Shown: positions 1 through 6,284 of the stretch, piece by piece
Position numbering within the stretch: position 1 is the stretch's first letter
How the letters are laid out: each line of letters begins with the position of its first letter
Assembly: GCA_964230195.1 (NCBI GenBank)
Contig: CAXRGH010000245.1
Span: forward strand, 1-6,433
Length of the DNA stretch: 6,433 nt
Origin: CAXRGH01 sp964230195
GTDB taxonomy: Bacteria > Pseudomonadota > Gammaproteobacteria > Enterobacterales > Alteromonadaceae
Direction of reading: 5' to 3'
Made by a program: the position numbers and the translations under genes
The notes under the pieces: generated by a model
Seen by the model: only the letters and a program-made list of their open reading frames with translations
Databases searched by the model: none
What the model was told of the DNA's origin: nothing

Positions 1-567
1 CATACCTGGAGGACACCAACCTGCCCCCATCAAAGGTACCGTCTTTTCTACCCAATCTGCGATTGAATCACTGGGATTCAGCATCACCATCTTAGATTTG
101 TTTTCTGAGCCACCGCCTTTTGCAGCAATCATCACTTCAACTTTATCGCCAGCCACCATATCAATGTGAACAACAGCTGGAGCGTTATCTTTTGTGTTTA
201 CACGTTTACCCGCTGGATCTGCAACAATCGATGCGCGTAGTGGGTTATCAGGATTACAATAGGCTCGACGAGTGCCTTCATCCACCATTTGCTGTACTGT
301 TAGGTCTGTCTTGTCCCATTGCACACCCATACCCACTTTAACAAAACAGGTCACGATACCCGTGTCTTGACAAATTGGGCGACGGCCTTCAGCTGACATC
401 CTTGAATTAATTAAGATTTGCGCCATGGCATCTTTAGCTGCTTGGCTCTGCTCGTTCAAATAGGCCTTTTCAACCGCTTTGACATAGTCTAATGGATGGT
501 AATAAGAAATGAATTGCAACGCATCTTCGATACTGTCAATGAAGTCTTGTTGACGGATCACAGTCAT
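1..567 (-). CDS. fumA: Class I fumarate hydratase, N-terminal part (runs off left edge)
   Basis: This gene encodes the oxygen-sensitive [4Fe-4S] fumarase of the TCA cycle, which interconverts fumarate and (S)-malate in the cytosol. Only the first 189 codons are present. The translation begins MTVIRQQDFIDSIEDALQF and contains RRPICQDTG, AAKGGGSENKS and GAGWCPPG, all hallmarks of the class I alpha domain. Cys66 (in PICQDTG) and Cys185 (in GWCPPG) are 119 residues apart, the same spacing as the first two cluster ligands of E. coli FumA and Leishmania fumarase as I recall them. The third ligand would lie outside the window. The start has a good ribosome site, GAGGGAG at 576-582, 8 bases upstream. 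The short N-terminus resembles the roughly 500-residue Pseudomonas-type enzyme rather than E. coli FumA/FumB, so the symbol is by family only. It is transcribed divergently from pabB. No frameshift is visible. Confidence 0.93.
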   Translation of the reverse strand, partial: MTVIRQQDFIDSIEDALQFISYYHPLDYVKAVEKAYLNEQSQAAKDAMAQILINSRMSAEGRRPICQDTGIVTCFVKVGMGVQWDKTDLTVQQMVDEGTRRAYCNPDNPLRASIVADPAGKRVNTKDNAPAVVHIDMVAGDKVEVMIAAKGGGSENKSKMVMLNPSDSIADWVEKTVPLMGAGWCPPGM

Positions 568-698
568 AGAATAGGCTCCCTCTTAGCTCTACTATCTCTG
601 TACAAGGCACAGAATTAAATTTATCGGCGAGTTATTAAGTGCTCGTGGTATTTATGATACTCTCTTACGGTGTTTCGTACCATCAAGAAAAGTCAAAA
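568..698. promoter_or_regulatory. Divergent promoter region between fumarase gene and pabB
   Basis: This 131-bp spacer must hold the promoters of both divergent genes. For pabB the best -10 candidate is TATGAT at 653-658 (five of six consensus bases), about 40 bases before the chosen ATG, but I find no convincing -35 at 16-18 bp. For the fumarase gene a possible minus-strand -10 is TTTAAT at 614-619, again without a good -35. No recognisable operator is seen. If TATGAT is the true -10, the possible upstream pabB starts at 639 and 654 would lie before the transcript start, which favours the ATG at 699. Confidence 0.4.
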
Positions 699-2111
699 AT
701 GGGTGAATTCCAAAACAAATCATTAGCGCAATTACAAAGCATTGAACTGTCTACTGCATCTCCTGTATCAATTTTATCGATCTTTTCCAACGTAGAGCGG
801 GAGTATGGGGCAATGTTGCTGGACTCGTCGGACGGCCAACACGAAAACGGTCAATACCACATTATGGTTGCTGCACCGCTCTGTTTTGTCGAGGCAAGAC
901 AACGTGAAATTAGTATAAGAAAATCAGATGCTGTGACTAAAGTTGAAGGTGATCCGTTCAACACACTGCGACTGCTTCAGCGAGAGTATCCCCTGGCTTA
1001 TCAAGCTCCAACCAAACACACATTACCTTTTGCGTGCGGTTATCTTGGTTATTTTGGTTATGATTTAGGGCGCACACAAGAGAAACTGCCTGAGAAAAAC
1101 AATCAAGAGTATATAACTCCGGACATGGCCGTTGGACTCTATACTTGGTCAATTATTGAAGATAAATCGACTGGCAAATTATATTTTCAATGGCATCCAG
1201 ATTATCCCCACCCCTCGCTGGAAACTGTGACTCAATGGTTATCTAACCCCGCGAAGAATGAGCAGGATTTCCAACTGACCGGCCCTTGGAATAGTAATTT
1301 ATCTCACAGTGAATACAGCAAACGAATTACAAACATTCACGAATATTTGCACGCGGGAGATTGCTATCAGGTCAATTTAGCTCAGCGCTTTACGGCATCT
1401 TATATTGGCAGCGAATGGCAAGCTTATACGTCACTGCGTGAAGCCAACAATGCGCCATTTTCTGCTTTTATTCGGCTTGAAAACAGTGCTATTTTAAGTA
1501 TCTCCCCAGAACGGTTTATTTCTGTCACTGATAATATTGTTCAAACCAAACCCATCAAAGGCACCATGCCACGTAGTGAAGATCCGGCCATTGACCGATT
1601 AAATGCAGAGCAACTTTCCTTATCCGAAAAAGACCGAGCCGAGAATCTCATGATTGTTGATCTATTGCGAAACGACTTGAGTCGCAGTTGCGCCAGCGGT
1701 TCAATCAAAGTACCGAAACTATTTAATATTGAGAGCTTTCCTGCTGTCCACCACCTTGTTAGCACTATTGAGGGGGTCATGGCTAATAATCAAGATTGCT
1801 TATCCGTTGTTGCTCAAGCCTTTCCGGGAGGATCGATTACGGGTGCTCCCAAGATCCGAGCAATGGAAATTATTGAAGAACTAGAGCCAAACAGACGAAA
1901 TATTTATTGTGGCAGTATCGGCTATATTGATGCTAATGGTCATATGGATACCAATATCTGTATTCGCACTGTACTATGCGAGCAGCAAATGATGCACTGT
2001 TGGGCCGGTGGCGGTATCGTGTTAGATTCGGATTCAGACAGCGAATATCAGGAGTCATTAGATAAGGTGGCTAAAATACTGCCTGTTTTGAGCCAGACTA
2101 ATCGAACATAA
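699..2111 (+). CDS. pabB: Aminodeoxychorismate synthase component I
   Basis: PabB, with ammonia from the glutamine amidotransferase PabA, converts chorismate to 4-amino-4-deoxychorismate, the precursor of p-aminobenzoate and folate. The 470-residue product aligns with E. coli PabB (about 453 residues) almost end to end. It has an N-terminal half with LGYFGYDLGR, then GDCYQVNLAQRF (220-231), the PIKGT motif with Lys287, DRAENLMIVDLLRND, FPAVHHLVSTI, FPGGSITGAPK (375-385) and a C-terminal AGGGIV. PIKGT, instead of the PIAGT of anthranilate synthase, is diagnostic: in E. coli the corresponding lysine (Lys274) is the catalytic nucleophile. The frame stays open up to a GTG at 639 and an ATG at 654, but the extra residues are not family-like, and a possible -10 overlaps them. 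I therefore chose 699, although its ribosome site (AAGAAAAG, 685-692) is weak. No pabA is present; component II must be encoded elsewhere. It is probably the first gene of a pabB-nudL-sdaA operon. Confidence 0.96.
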   Translation: MGEFQNKSLAQLQSIELSTASPVSILSIFSNVEREYGAMLLDSSDGQHENGQYHIMVAAPLCFVEARQREISIRKSDAVTKVEGDPFNTLRLLQREYPLAYQAPTKHTLPFACGYLGYFGYDLGRTQEKLPEKNNQEYITPDMAVGLYTWSIIEDKSTGKLYFQWHPDYPHPSLETVTQWLSNPAKNEQDFQLTGPWNSNLSHSEYSKRITNIHEYLHAGDCYQVNLAQRFTASYIGSEWQAYTSLREANNAPFSAFIRLENSAILSISPERFISVTDNIVQTKPIKGTMPRSEDPAIDRLNAEQLSLSEKDRAENLMIVDLLRNDLSRSCASGSIKVPKLFNIESFPAVHHLVSTIEGVMANNQDCLSVVAQAFPGGSITGAPKIRAMEIIEELEPNRRNIYCGSIGYIDANGHMDTNICIRTVLCEQQMMHCWAGGGIVLDSDSDSEYQESLDKVAKILPVLSQTNRT

Positions 2112-2114
2112 GCC

Positions 2115-2693
2115 ATGAACGAAAAAGAATTTAGACAACGCTTTTTTCAATTAAGATCCAAGAGCCGGTGTCGATTCGATTTCAATCACAAAGGTGAAAC
2201 TACTCCTGCAGCCATTTTAGTCCCTGTCATGTGCCGCGATAATCTAACGATACTACTGACACGACGCGCCCGTCATTTACATCACCACCCAGGGCAAATC
2301 AGTTTTCCTGGTGGGCGCCACGAAACTACAGATACATCGCTGATTGATACAGCGCTGCGCGAAGCTCAAGAAGAAATAGCGTTAGATCCTAATCACGTGA
2401 CAATATTAGGGCAATTACCCGCATCCACAACCATCTCAGGCTTTTCAGTCACTCCGGTTGTAGCTATGGTTTCTCCCAATGCTGTATTAGAACCAGACCA
2501 CAGCGAAGTTGATGAAGTTTTTGAAGTTCCTGTTTCACATTTTTTACAGCAAGATAACTTTCTGTTAACCACTGTCTATCGCCAAAATCAGCAACATGAG
2601 GTATGTTTTGTGCCCTATAATCAGTATCAAATATGGGGCATTACTGCAGGCATTCTTTATCAACTGCGGGATTACATGCTCCTTCAGGAATAA
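2115..2693 (+). CDS. nudL: Nudix hydrolase, CoA pyrophosphatase family
   Basis: This 192-residue protein has the same length as E. coli NudL (YeaB) and lies in the same position between pabB and sdaA. The family splits coenzyme A or its derivatives into 3',5'-ADP and phosphopantetheine, using Mg2+ or Mn2+. The CoA-family signature spans residues 47-67 (LLTRRA...GQISFPGG) and leads directly into the Nudix helix. REAQEE (82-87) supplies the metal-binding glutamates Glu83, Glu86 and Glu87. The offset between GG and REAxEE is the one typical of this subfamily, and the C-terminal IWGITAGIL also matches it. One oddity is His56 where the family signature usually has arginine (LRKH in E. coli, LHHH here). 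The ATG is 3 bases after the pabB stop, suggesting translational coupling. The family assignment is firm; the exact substrate is inferred, since activity of E. coli NudL is less well established than that of eukaryotic relatives. Confidence 0.93.
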   Translation: MNEKEFRQRFFQLRSKSRCRFDFNHKGETTPAAILVPVMCRDNLTILLTRRARHLHHHPGQISFPGGRHETTDTSLIDTALREAQEEIALDPNHVTILGQLPASTTISGFSVTPVVAMVSPNAVLEPDHSEVDEVFEVPVSHFLQQDNFLLTTVYRQNQQHEVCFVPYNQYQIWGITAGILYQLRDYMLLQE

Positions 2694-2696
2694 GAC

Positions 2697-2700
2697 GAGG
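2697..2700 (+). promoter_or_regulatory. Ribosome binding site deciding the sdaA start
   Basis: GAGG lies just after the nudL stop and 7 bases before ATG 2708. The sdaA frame is open back to 2633, inside nudL, but the extra 25 residues are not family-like. This site and the SdaA-typical MISVLDIFSVGIGPSSSHT fix the start at 2708. Confidence 0.8.
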
Positions 2701-2707
2701 TTCAGTA

Positions 2708-4078
2708 ATGATTAGTGTCTTGGATATCTTTAGTGTTGGCATTGGTCCATCAAGCTCACACACCGTAGGTCCTATGAGGGCCGCACAACAATTCGTTTCC
2801 ACACTCGCCAGCAATAATCAATTACTCGACTGTCACACAATAACAACCGATCTATACGGTTCACTTGGACAAACCGGAAAAGGCCATGGTACGGGTAAAG
2901 CCGTCATTCTCGGCTTGCTAGGTAAACTACCTGAATCCATAGAAGTTGACGAAATTGAACCTGCACTGCGGTCTGTTCGTGAGCAACAGGTACTGCTCGC
3001 TAACGGTCAACAGCCCATTCACTTTGCAGACTCAGGTGCAATCATTTTCCATCGTCGTAAAACCCTGAGTGCTCATGCCAATGGCATGACGATAACAGCA
3101 AAAAATAAACAACAAACGATAATTCATCAGCAAACGTATTTTTCAGTGGGTGGCGGTTTTATTGTGACCGAAGATCAACTTGATGAGTTTCTCTCAGCAG
3201 AGGACAATAAGCCTAAAGCACAATACAACTTTGAAACGGCAGAGGAACTCCTCAATGCCTGTCGACATTCCGGGTTGTCCATCAGCGGTTTAATGTTTGA
3301 AAATGAAAAAAGCTTTCATTCCGTCACATCGCTCACCGAGCACCTATGGTCTTTATGGCAAGTTATGGAAAGTGCTATTGCCCGCGGAATAGATTCCGAA
3401 GGGCTGTTACCCGGCGGGTTAAAATTGAAACGTCGTGCCCCTGCTCTTCATCGAAGACTCAGAAGTGAACAAAGCAACGATCCCATGCAAGTAATGGATT
3501 GGGTCAATCTATTTGCACTTGCCGTCAGTGAAGAAAATGCAGCCGGCCATCGAATTGTCACCGCACCCACCAACGGTGCGGCAGGTGTTATTCCTGCTGT
3601 GATGGCGTATTACAATCGTTTCATTGAACCATTGGACAAATCCACTGCATCACGATTTTTACTTACCGCTGCCGCCATTGGCATCTTGTATAAGAAGAAT
3701 GCGTCTATTTCTGGTGCCGAAGTCGGTTGTCAAGGCGAAGTCGGTGTTGCATGCTCGATGGCTGCTGCAGGGCTAGCAGAAATTATGGGAGCAACCATTG
3801 AAGAAGTCGAGAACGCAGCTGAAATCGGCATGGAACATAATTTGGGATTGACCTGTGATCCCGTCGGTGGACTGGTACAAGTTCCCTGCATTGAACGAAA
3901 CGCAATGGGCGCAATTAAAGCCATCAACGCGTGTCGATTGGCATTACGCGGAGAGGGTCAACATAAGGTATCTTTGGACAAGGTGATTAAAACCATGTGG
4001 GAAACCGGTAATGACATGAAGACCAAATACAAAGAAACCGCCAGAGGCGGTTTAGCAGTGAATATAATTGGATGTTAA
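2708..4078 (+). CDS. sdaA: L-serine dehydratase, single-chain iron-sulfur type
   Basis: SdaA deaminates L-serine to pyruvate and ammonia with an oxygen-sensitive [4Fe-4S] cluster instead of pyridoxal phosphate. The 456-residue product has the N-terminal beta domain with GPSSSHTVGPM (13-23) and YGSLGQTGKGHGT, and a C-terminal alpha domain with APTNGAAGVIPAVM, GCQGEVGVACSMAAAGL and DPVGGLVQVPCIERN. Cys341, Cys383 and Cys394 fit the three cluster ligands. Each is offset by two from the Legionella pneumophila enzyme ligands 343, 385 and 396 as I recall them. The last residue, Cys456, matches the C-terminal Cys458 that folds back to cap the Legionella cluster until serine displaces it. The gene follows nudL by 14 bases and ends 5 bases from the convergent cysB stop. 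An E. coli-like role in removing excess serine is likely. sdaB is a paralogue name for the same activity; the gene order favours sdaA. Confidence 0.96.
   Translation: MISVLDIFSVGIGPSSSHTVGPMRAAQQFVSTLASNNQLLDCHTITTDLYGSLGQTGKGHGTGKAVILGLLGKLPESIEVDEIEPALRSVREQQVLLANGQQPIHFADSGAIIFHRRKTLSAHANGMTITAKNKQQTIIHQQTYFSVGGGFIVTEDQLDEFLSAEDNKPKAQYNFETAEELLNACRHSGLSISGLMFENEKSFHSVTSLTEHLWSLWQVMESAIARGIDSEGLLPGGLKLKRRAPALHRRLRSEQSNDPMQVMDWVNLFALAVSEENAAGHRIVTAPTNGAAGVIPAVMAYYNRFIEPLDKSTASRFLLTAAAIGILYKKNASISGAEVGCQGEVGVACSMAAAGLAEIMGATIEEVENAAEIGMEHNLGLTCDPVGGLVQVPCIERNAMGAIKAINACRLALRGEGQHKVSLDKVIKTMWETGNDMKTKYKETARGGLAVNIIGC
4035..4053 (-). terminator. Candidate cysB terminator inside the sdaA 3' end
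   Basis: A perfect 8-bp inverted repeat (AAACCGCC / GGCGGTTT, loop of 3) lies 31 bases past the cysB stop codon. Read on the minus strand it is followed by a T-rich but interrupted tail (TTTCTTTGTATTT); read on the plus strand it is followed by AGCAGTG, so only the minus direction resembles an intrinsic terminator. It overlaps the sdaA codons for the conserved TARGG segment, so the pairing could partly be a by-product of coding sequence. Confidence 0.45.
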
Positions 4079-4083
4079 CCGGA

Positions 4084-5058
4084 CTATTTCACCGGCAGTG
4101 TGAGGGAATTAAACATTTCTCTCACCTCTTCATTGTTTTTCAGCATCATGGCTTGCTCAATCACAGAGCGTGTCAAATGAGGAGCAAATCGCTCAATGAA
4201 ATCATACATATAGCTGCGCAAGAACGAACCTTTTCTGAAACAGATACTGGTTGTGCTGTAGCCAAATAAATGACTCGCATCCAACTGCACCAAGTCTGCA
4301 TCTTGTTCAGGATCGATCGCCATTGTCGCTACAACTCCGACACCAACTCCCATCCGTACGTAGGTCTTAATGACATCGGCATCTGTTGCGGTAAACGTAA
4401 TTTTCGGTTCTAGATCCGCTTGTGCAAACGCATCATCCAACTCCGAACGTCCTGTAAAACCAAATACGTAAGTGACCAACGAATACTCAGCTAAGTCTTG
4501 TATCGTGATGTGTTGCTTCTTCGCTAGTGGGTGATCGTGTTTAACAATCAGGCTTCTATTCCAGTGATAACACGGCAATACGATTAAGTCGTTGTATAAG
4601 TGAAGAGCCTCAGTCGCTATCGCAAAATCAGCACTGCCTTTAGCTGCCAAATCACTGATTTGTGAAGGTGTGCCCTGATGCATGTGTAAAGACACTTCTG
4701 GATACTTTTTGATAAATCCTTGAATGATATCCGGTAAAGCGTAACGTGCTTGTGTGTGTGTTGTTGCAATATTTAACGTGCCTTGATCAGGCAAGTTATA
4801 TTCGCGCGACACCGCTTTGATACTCTCTACCTTTGCAAGGATCTCAGAAGCAATGTTGATGATTTCTTGACCAGCTGTAGTGACGTGGGTTAAATGCTTT
4901 CCGCTTCTACCAAAAATTTGAATACCAAGCTCATCCTCTAACATTCGAACTTGCTTACTAATTCCTGGCTGTGACGTATATAAACTCTCTGCTGTTGCCG
5001 AGACATTCAAATTGTTATTCACCACTTCAACAATATATCGTAACTGCTGTAATTTCAT
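4084..5058 (-). CDS. cysB: LysR-family master regulator of cysteine biosynthesis CysB
   Basis: CysB activates sulfate uptake, sulfate reduction and cysteine synthesis genes when O-/N-acetylserine accumulates. It is a cytosolic DNA-binding tetramer in the known cases. The product is 324 residues, identical in length to E. coli CysB, and aligns without apparent gaps from MKLQQLRYIVEVVNNNLNVS to the C-terminal LPVK. Residues 1-60 form the winged helix-turn-helix (TAESLYTSQPGISKQVRMLE). The effector and sulfate-pocket residues known from Klebsiella CysB occupy the same numbers here: Thr100, Thr102, Gln103, Thr149, Trp166 and Thr202. The full C-terminal segment (STTSICFRKGSFLRSYMYDFIERFAPHL region) argues for CysB over the shorter paralogue Cbl. 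A strong GGAGG site (5069-5073) lies 10 bases before the ATG. It is convergent with sdaA and divergent from the membrane protein gene. CysB proteins commonly repress their own gene, and a candidate operator lies upstream. Confidence 0.97.
   Translation of the reverse strand: MKLQQLRYIVEVVNNNLNVSATAESLYTSQPGISKQVRMLEDELGIQIFGRSGKHLTHVTTAGQEIINIASEILAKVESIKAVSREYNLPDQGTLNIATTHTQARYALPDIIQGFIKKYPEVSLHMHQGTPSQISDLAAKGSADFAIATEALHLYNDLIVLPCYHWNRSLIVKHDHPLAKKQHITIQDLAEYSLVTYVFGFTGRSELDDAFAQADLEPKITFTATDADVIKTYVRMGVGVGVVATMAIDPEQDADLVQLDASHLFGYSTTSICFRKGSFLRSYMYDFIERFAPHLTRSVIEQAMMLKNNEEVREMFNSLTLPVK
4100..4140 (+). terminator. Candidate sdaA operon terminator inside the cysB 3' end
   Basis: GTGAGGGAA (4100-4108) can pair with TTCTCTCAC (4117-4125) as a 9-bp stem with one G-T wobble and an 8-base loop, followed on the plus strand by a T-rich stretch ending in five Ts (4136-4140). 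It starts 21 bases past the sdaA stop. On the minus strand no T tract follows. The T tract is not contiguous with the stem, so efficiency is uncertain. Confidence 0.4.
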
Positions 5059-5093
5059 AATATATATTCCTCCGTACCACTTTACGGGTGTTG

Positions 5094-5121
5094 ATTATAC
5101 ATTTTTAGAATAAGAAGGGAA
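5094..5121 (-). promoter_or_regulatory. Probable sigma-70 promoter of cysB
   Basis: Read on the minus strand, a perfect TATAAT -10 (5094-5099) is preceded by TTCCCT (5116-5121) as a weak -35 at 16-bp spacing. Transcription would start around 5087, giving a leader of about 30 bases that includes the GGAGG ribosome site. A poor -35 next to an ideal -10 leaves room for regulator control. Confidence 0.55.
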
Positions 5122-5130
5122 CCCTTTTTA
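5111..5130. repeat. Interrupted inverted repeat overlapping the cysB -35, candidate operator
   Basis: The arms AAGGG (5115-5119) and CCCTT (5122-5126) flank a 2-base centre, and after one mismatch the outer TAA (5111-5113) pairs with TTA (5128-5130). Eight of nine base pairs match over 20 bp. It covers the -35 of the cysB promoter, where LysR-type proteins often bind to repress themselves. CysB autoregulation is known in enterics; that this repeat is its site is inference. The 2-base centre is too short for a hairpin, so it is more likely a protein site than a terminator. Confidence 0.4.
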
Positions 5131-5380
5131 GAAGAAATCATACAAAATAGATGATTTAATGAAAAATAATTCCTAAAACGCGCACAAATGGAAAAATTTA
5201 TCCGCAACAGTCATCAGACATCATTGATTAAAAATCGTCTCGCCATTCCTATTTCGAGCCTTTATCAGGGCATAACAACAGAAATTAGTTATTTATTACT
5301 ATTAAACTTTGTGATTATGTTGAAAGACAGGTAAAGTCATTGAGAGGGCATGAATTTTTATCATTTAAGGTAAAGGAAAG

Positions 5381-6139
5381 ATGATCGAGTTAGTCATTGT
5401 TTTGATTGTTGCGCTTGTGATACTTGCGGTAGTTATCAATAGCATTCAACAGCACAAAGAAAAAGTAGAGTCAGAAAAGCGCGCTGAACTGACAAAACAA
5501 AGGATGATCATAGACGAATCTGAAGAGCTACTATTAGCAGCAGGTCAGCTTCCTATCAGTAAAGAGCTTAGTATGATAATCCACCAACGTTTATTGTCAG
5601 CACTTGAAATTTGCAAAGAAATCAATCCGTCGATGCTTGAGGTTGGCCAACGCATAAAAGATACAAGAGAACGTATTGACGCCCTACAGACCCAAACAGG
5701 ATCAGGCGAAAGTATTGCAGAACAAGTCACCATTCCAGAAAATGATAAACAAATCATTTTGGTACTTCAGGGCTTAAAAAAATTAAGGAGCTTGCTTCGT
5801 AATGAAAACGCAAAGGGCAAGGTCGATACGCACTTATTCATGACAGAAGATAAACGCCTTGCCAGAGCTCAACTCACCATTAATGTGGAAACCATGATCA
5901 AGCGTGGCCGACATGCGATGGAAAATGGAATGTTGGGTTCAGCTCGTCAATATTTTGAAAAAGCAAACCGTTCACTGTCAGAACAAGTGGAGGCAGATGA
6001 ATATGTCACTGCACGTAAACAGTTGGTAGAAGAAAGCTTGTATCACATCAAAGATAATCTACGCAGTACAAACCGCCCTCGCCCAGCAGACACCAATGAC
6101 GACCTTGACGAATTGTTTGCACCAAAGAAAAAATGGTAG
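5381..6139 (+). CDS. Uncharacterised single-pass membrane protein with cytoplasmic helical domain
   Basis: I do not recognise this 252-residue protein. Residues 2-20 (IELVIVLIVALVILAVVI) form one hydrophobic helix, followed at once by a Lys/Glu-rich stretch (QQHKEKVESEKRAELTKQR). By the positive-inside rule, the N-terminus is outside and the bulk in the cytoplasm. Residues 22-105 look alpha-helical and possibly coiled-coil. A low-complexity linker (QTQTGSGESIAEQ) lies at about 103-115, a second helical block at 121-230, and at 171-201 there is a single TPR-like helix pair (GRHAMENGMLGSARQYFEKA). The tail is disordered, acidic then basic, ending DELFAPKKKW. Start 5381 has TAAGGT 9 bases upstream and AAGG closer in. 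The architecture superficially recalls ZipA (N-terminal anchor, cytoplasmic part), but no ZipA C-terminal domain is seen. It appears monocistronic with its own 3' terminator. No function is assigned. Confidence 0.85.
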   Translation: MIELVIVLIVALVILAVVINSIQQHKEKVESEKRAELTKQRMIIDESEELLLAAGQLPISKELSMIIHQRLLSALEICKEINPSMLEVGQRIKDTRERIDALQTQTGSGESIAEQVTIPENDKQIILVLQGLKKLRSLLRNENAKGKVDTHLFMTEDKRLARAQLTINVETMIKRGRHAMENGMLGSARQYFEKANRSLSEQVEADEYVTARKQLVEESLYHIKDNLRSTNRPRPADTNDDLDELFAPKKKW

Positions 6140-6245
6140 TTGTTCAAGAAAGAGTGAATACAAAACTCAAAAGATAAAAAGGGGTAGATTGACTCAAGGC
6201 ATTAACCCTAAAAGGGGAATGTCAAAAAGTTAGCGAGGCAAAGGT

Positions 6246-6284
6246 CGGATTTAATCTGGCTTAGACAGTACTTTAAGCAATCCG
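6246..6284 (+). ncRNA. Structured 3' UTR hairpin, possible 3'-end-derived small RNA
   Basis: CGGATT (6246-6251) pairs with AATCCG (6279-6284). Inside it, after a 7-base bulge on the left side, GCTTAGA (6259-6265) pairs with TTTAAGC (6272-6278), including one G-T wobble, around a CAGTAC loop. The hairpin abuts the terminator stem at 6285 with no unpaired base, the usual shape of the 3' half of a Hfq-dependent small RNA or of a stabilised mRNA end. I find no clear promoter between the stop codon at 6139 and the hairpin, so processing from the mRNA is more likely than an independent gene. That it acts as a regulatory RNA is speculative. Confidence 0.3.

Larger units (their letters stand above)
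5059..5380. promoter_or_regulatory. Divergent intergenic region, cysB and membrane protein gene
   Basis: This 322-bp AT-rich spacer carries the cysB promoter and an inverted repeat near its left end. The right end holds the ribosome site of the next gene (TAAGGT at 5366-5371). Between about 5135 and 5360 I see no credible gene, RNA hairpin or transposon end. Several weak promoter-like hexamers occur, for example TTGATT at 5224-5229, but none has a good partner at proper spacing, so the promoter of the rightward gene is not placed. Confidence 0.55.

Noticed and set aside
120..341. Plus-strand open frame antisense to the fumarase gene
   Set aside because: It mirrors a well-conserved class I fumarase coding region, has no ribosome site of note and looks like a shadow frame; the same applies to other open frames opposite pabB, sdaA, cysB and the membrane protein gene.
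598..612. LexA-like dyad CTGT-N7-ACAG upstream of the fumarase gene
   Set aside because: The gammaproteobacterial SOS box needs an 8-base spacer with an AT-rich core; here the spacer is 7 and the core is ACAAGGC.
2633..2707. N-terminal extension of sdaA overlapping nudL
   Set aside because: The 25 extra residues are out-of-frame nudL sequence; the family start and the ribosome site both point to 2708.
5224..5238. FNR/ANR-like sequence TTGAT followed by ATCG
   Set aside because: The spacer is 5 instead of 4 bases, and the second half-site matches only 3 of 5 positions.
5350..5373. Seven-codon leader peptide (MNFYHLR) just upstream of the membrane protein gene
   Set aside because: Its GAGAGG sequence sits only about 2 bases before the ATG, and there is no attenuator-like hairpin after it.
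6176..6217. Direct repeat AAAAGGGG (6177-6184 and 6210-6217) with an intervening ACCC able to pair with either copy
   Set aside because: The possible stems are only 4 bp, and such short A/G runs are common by chance; recorded only as part of the 3' untranslated region.
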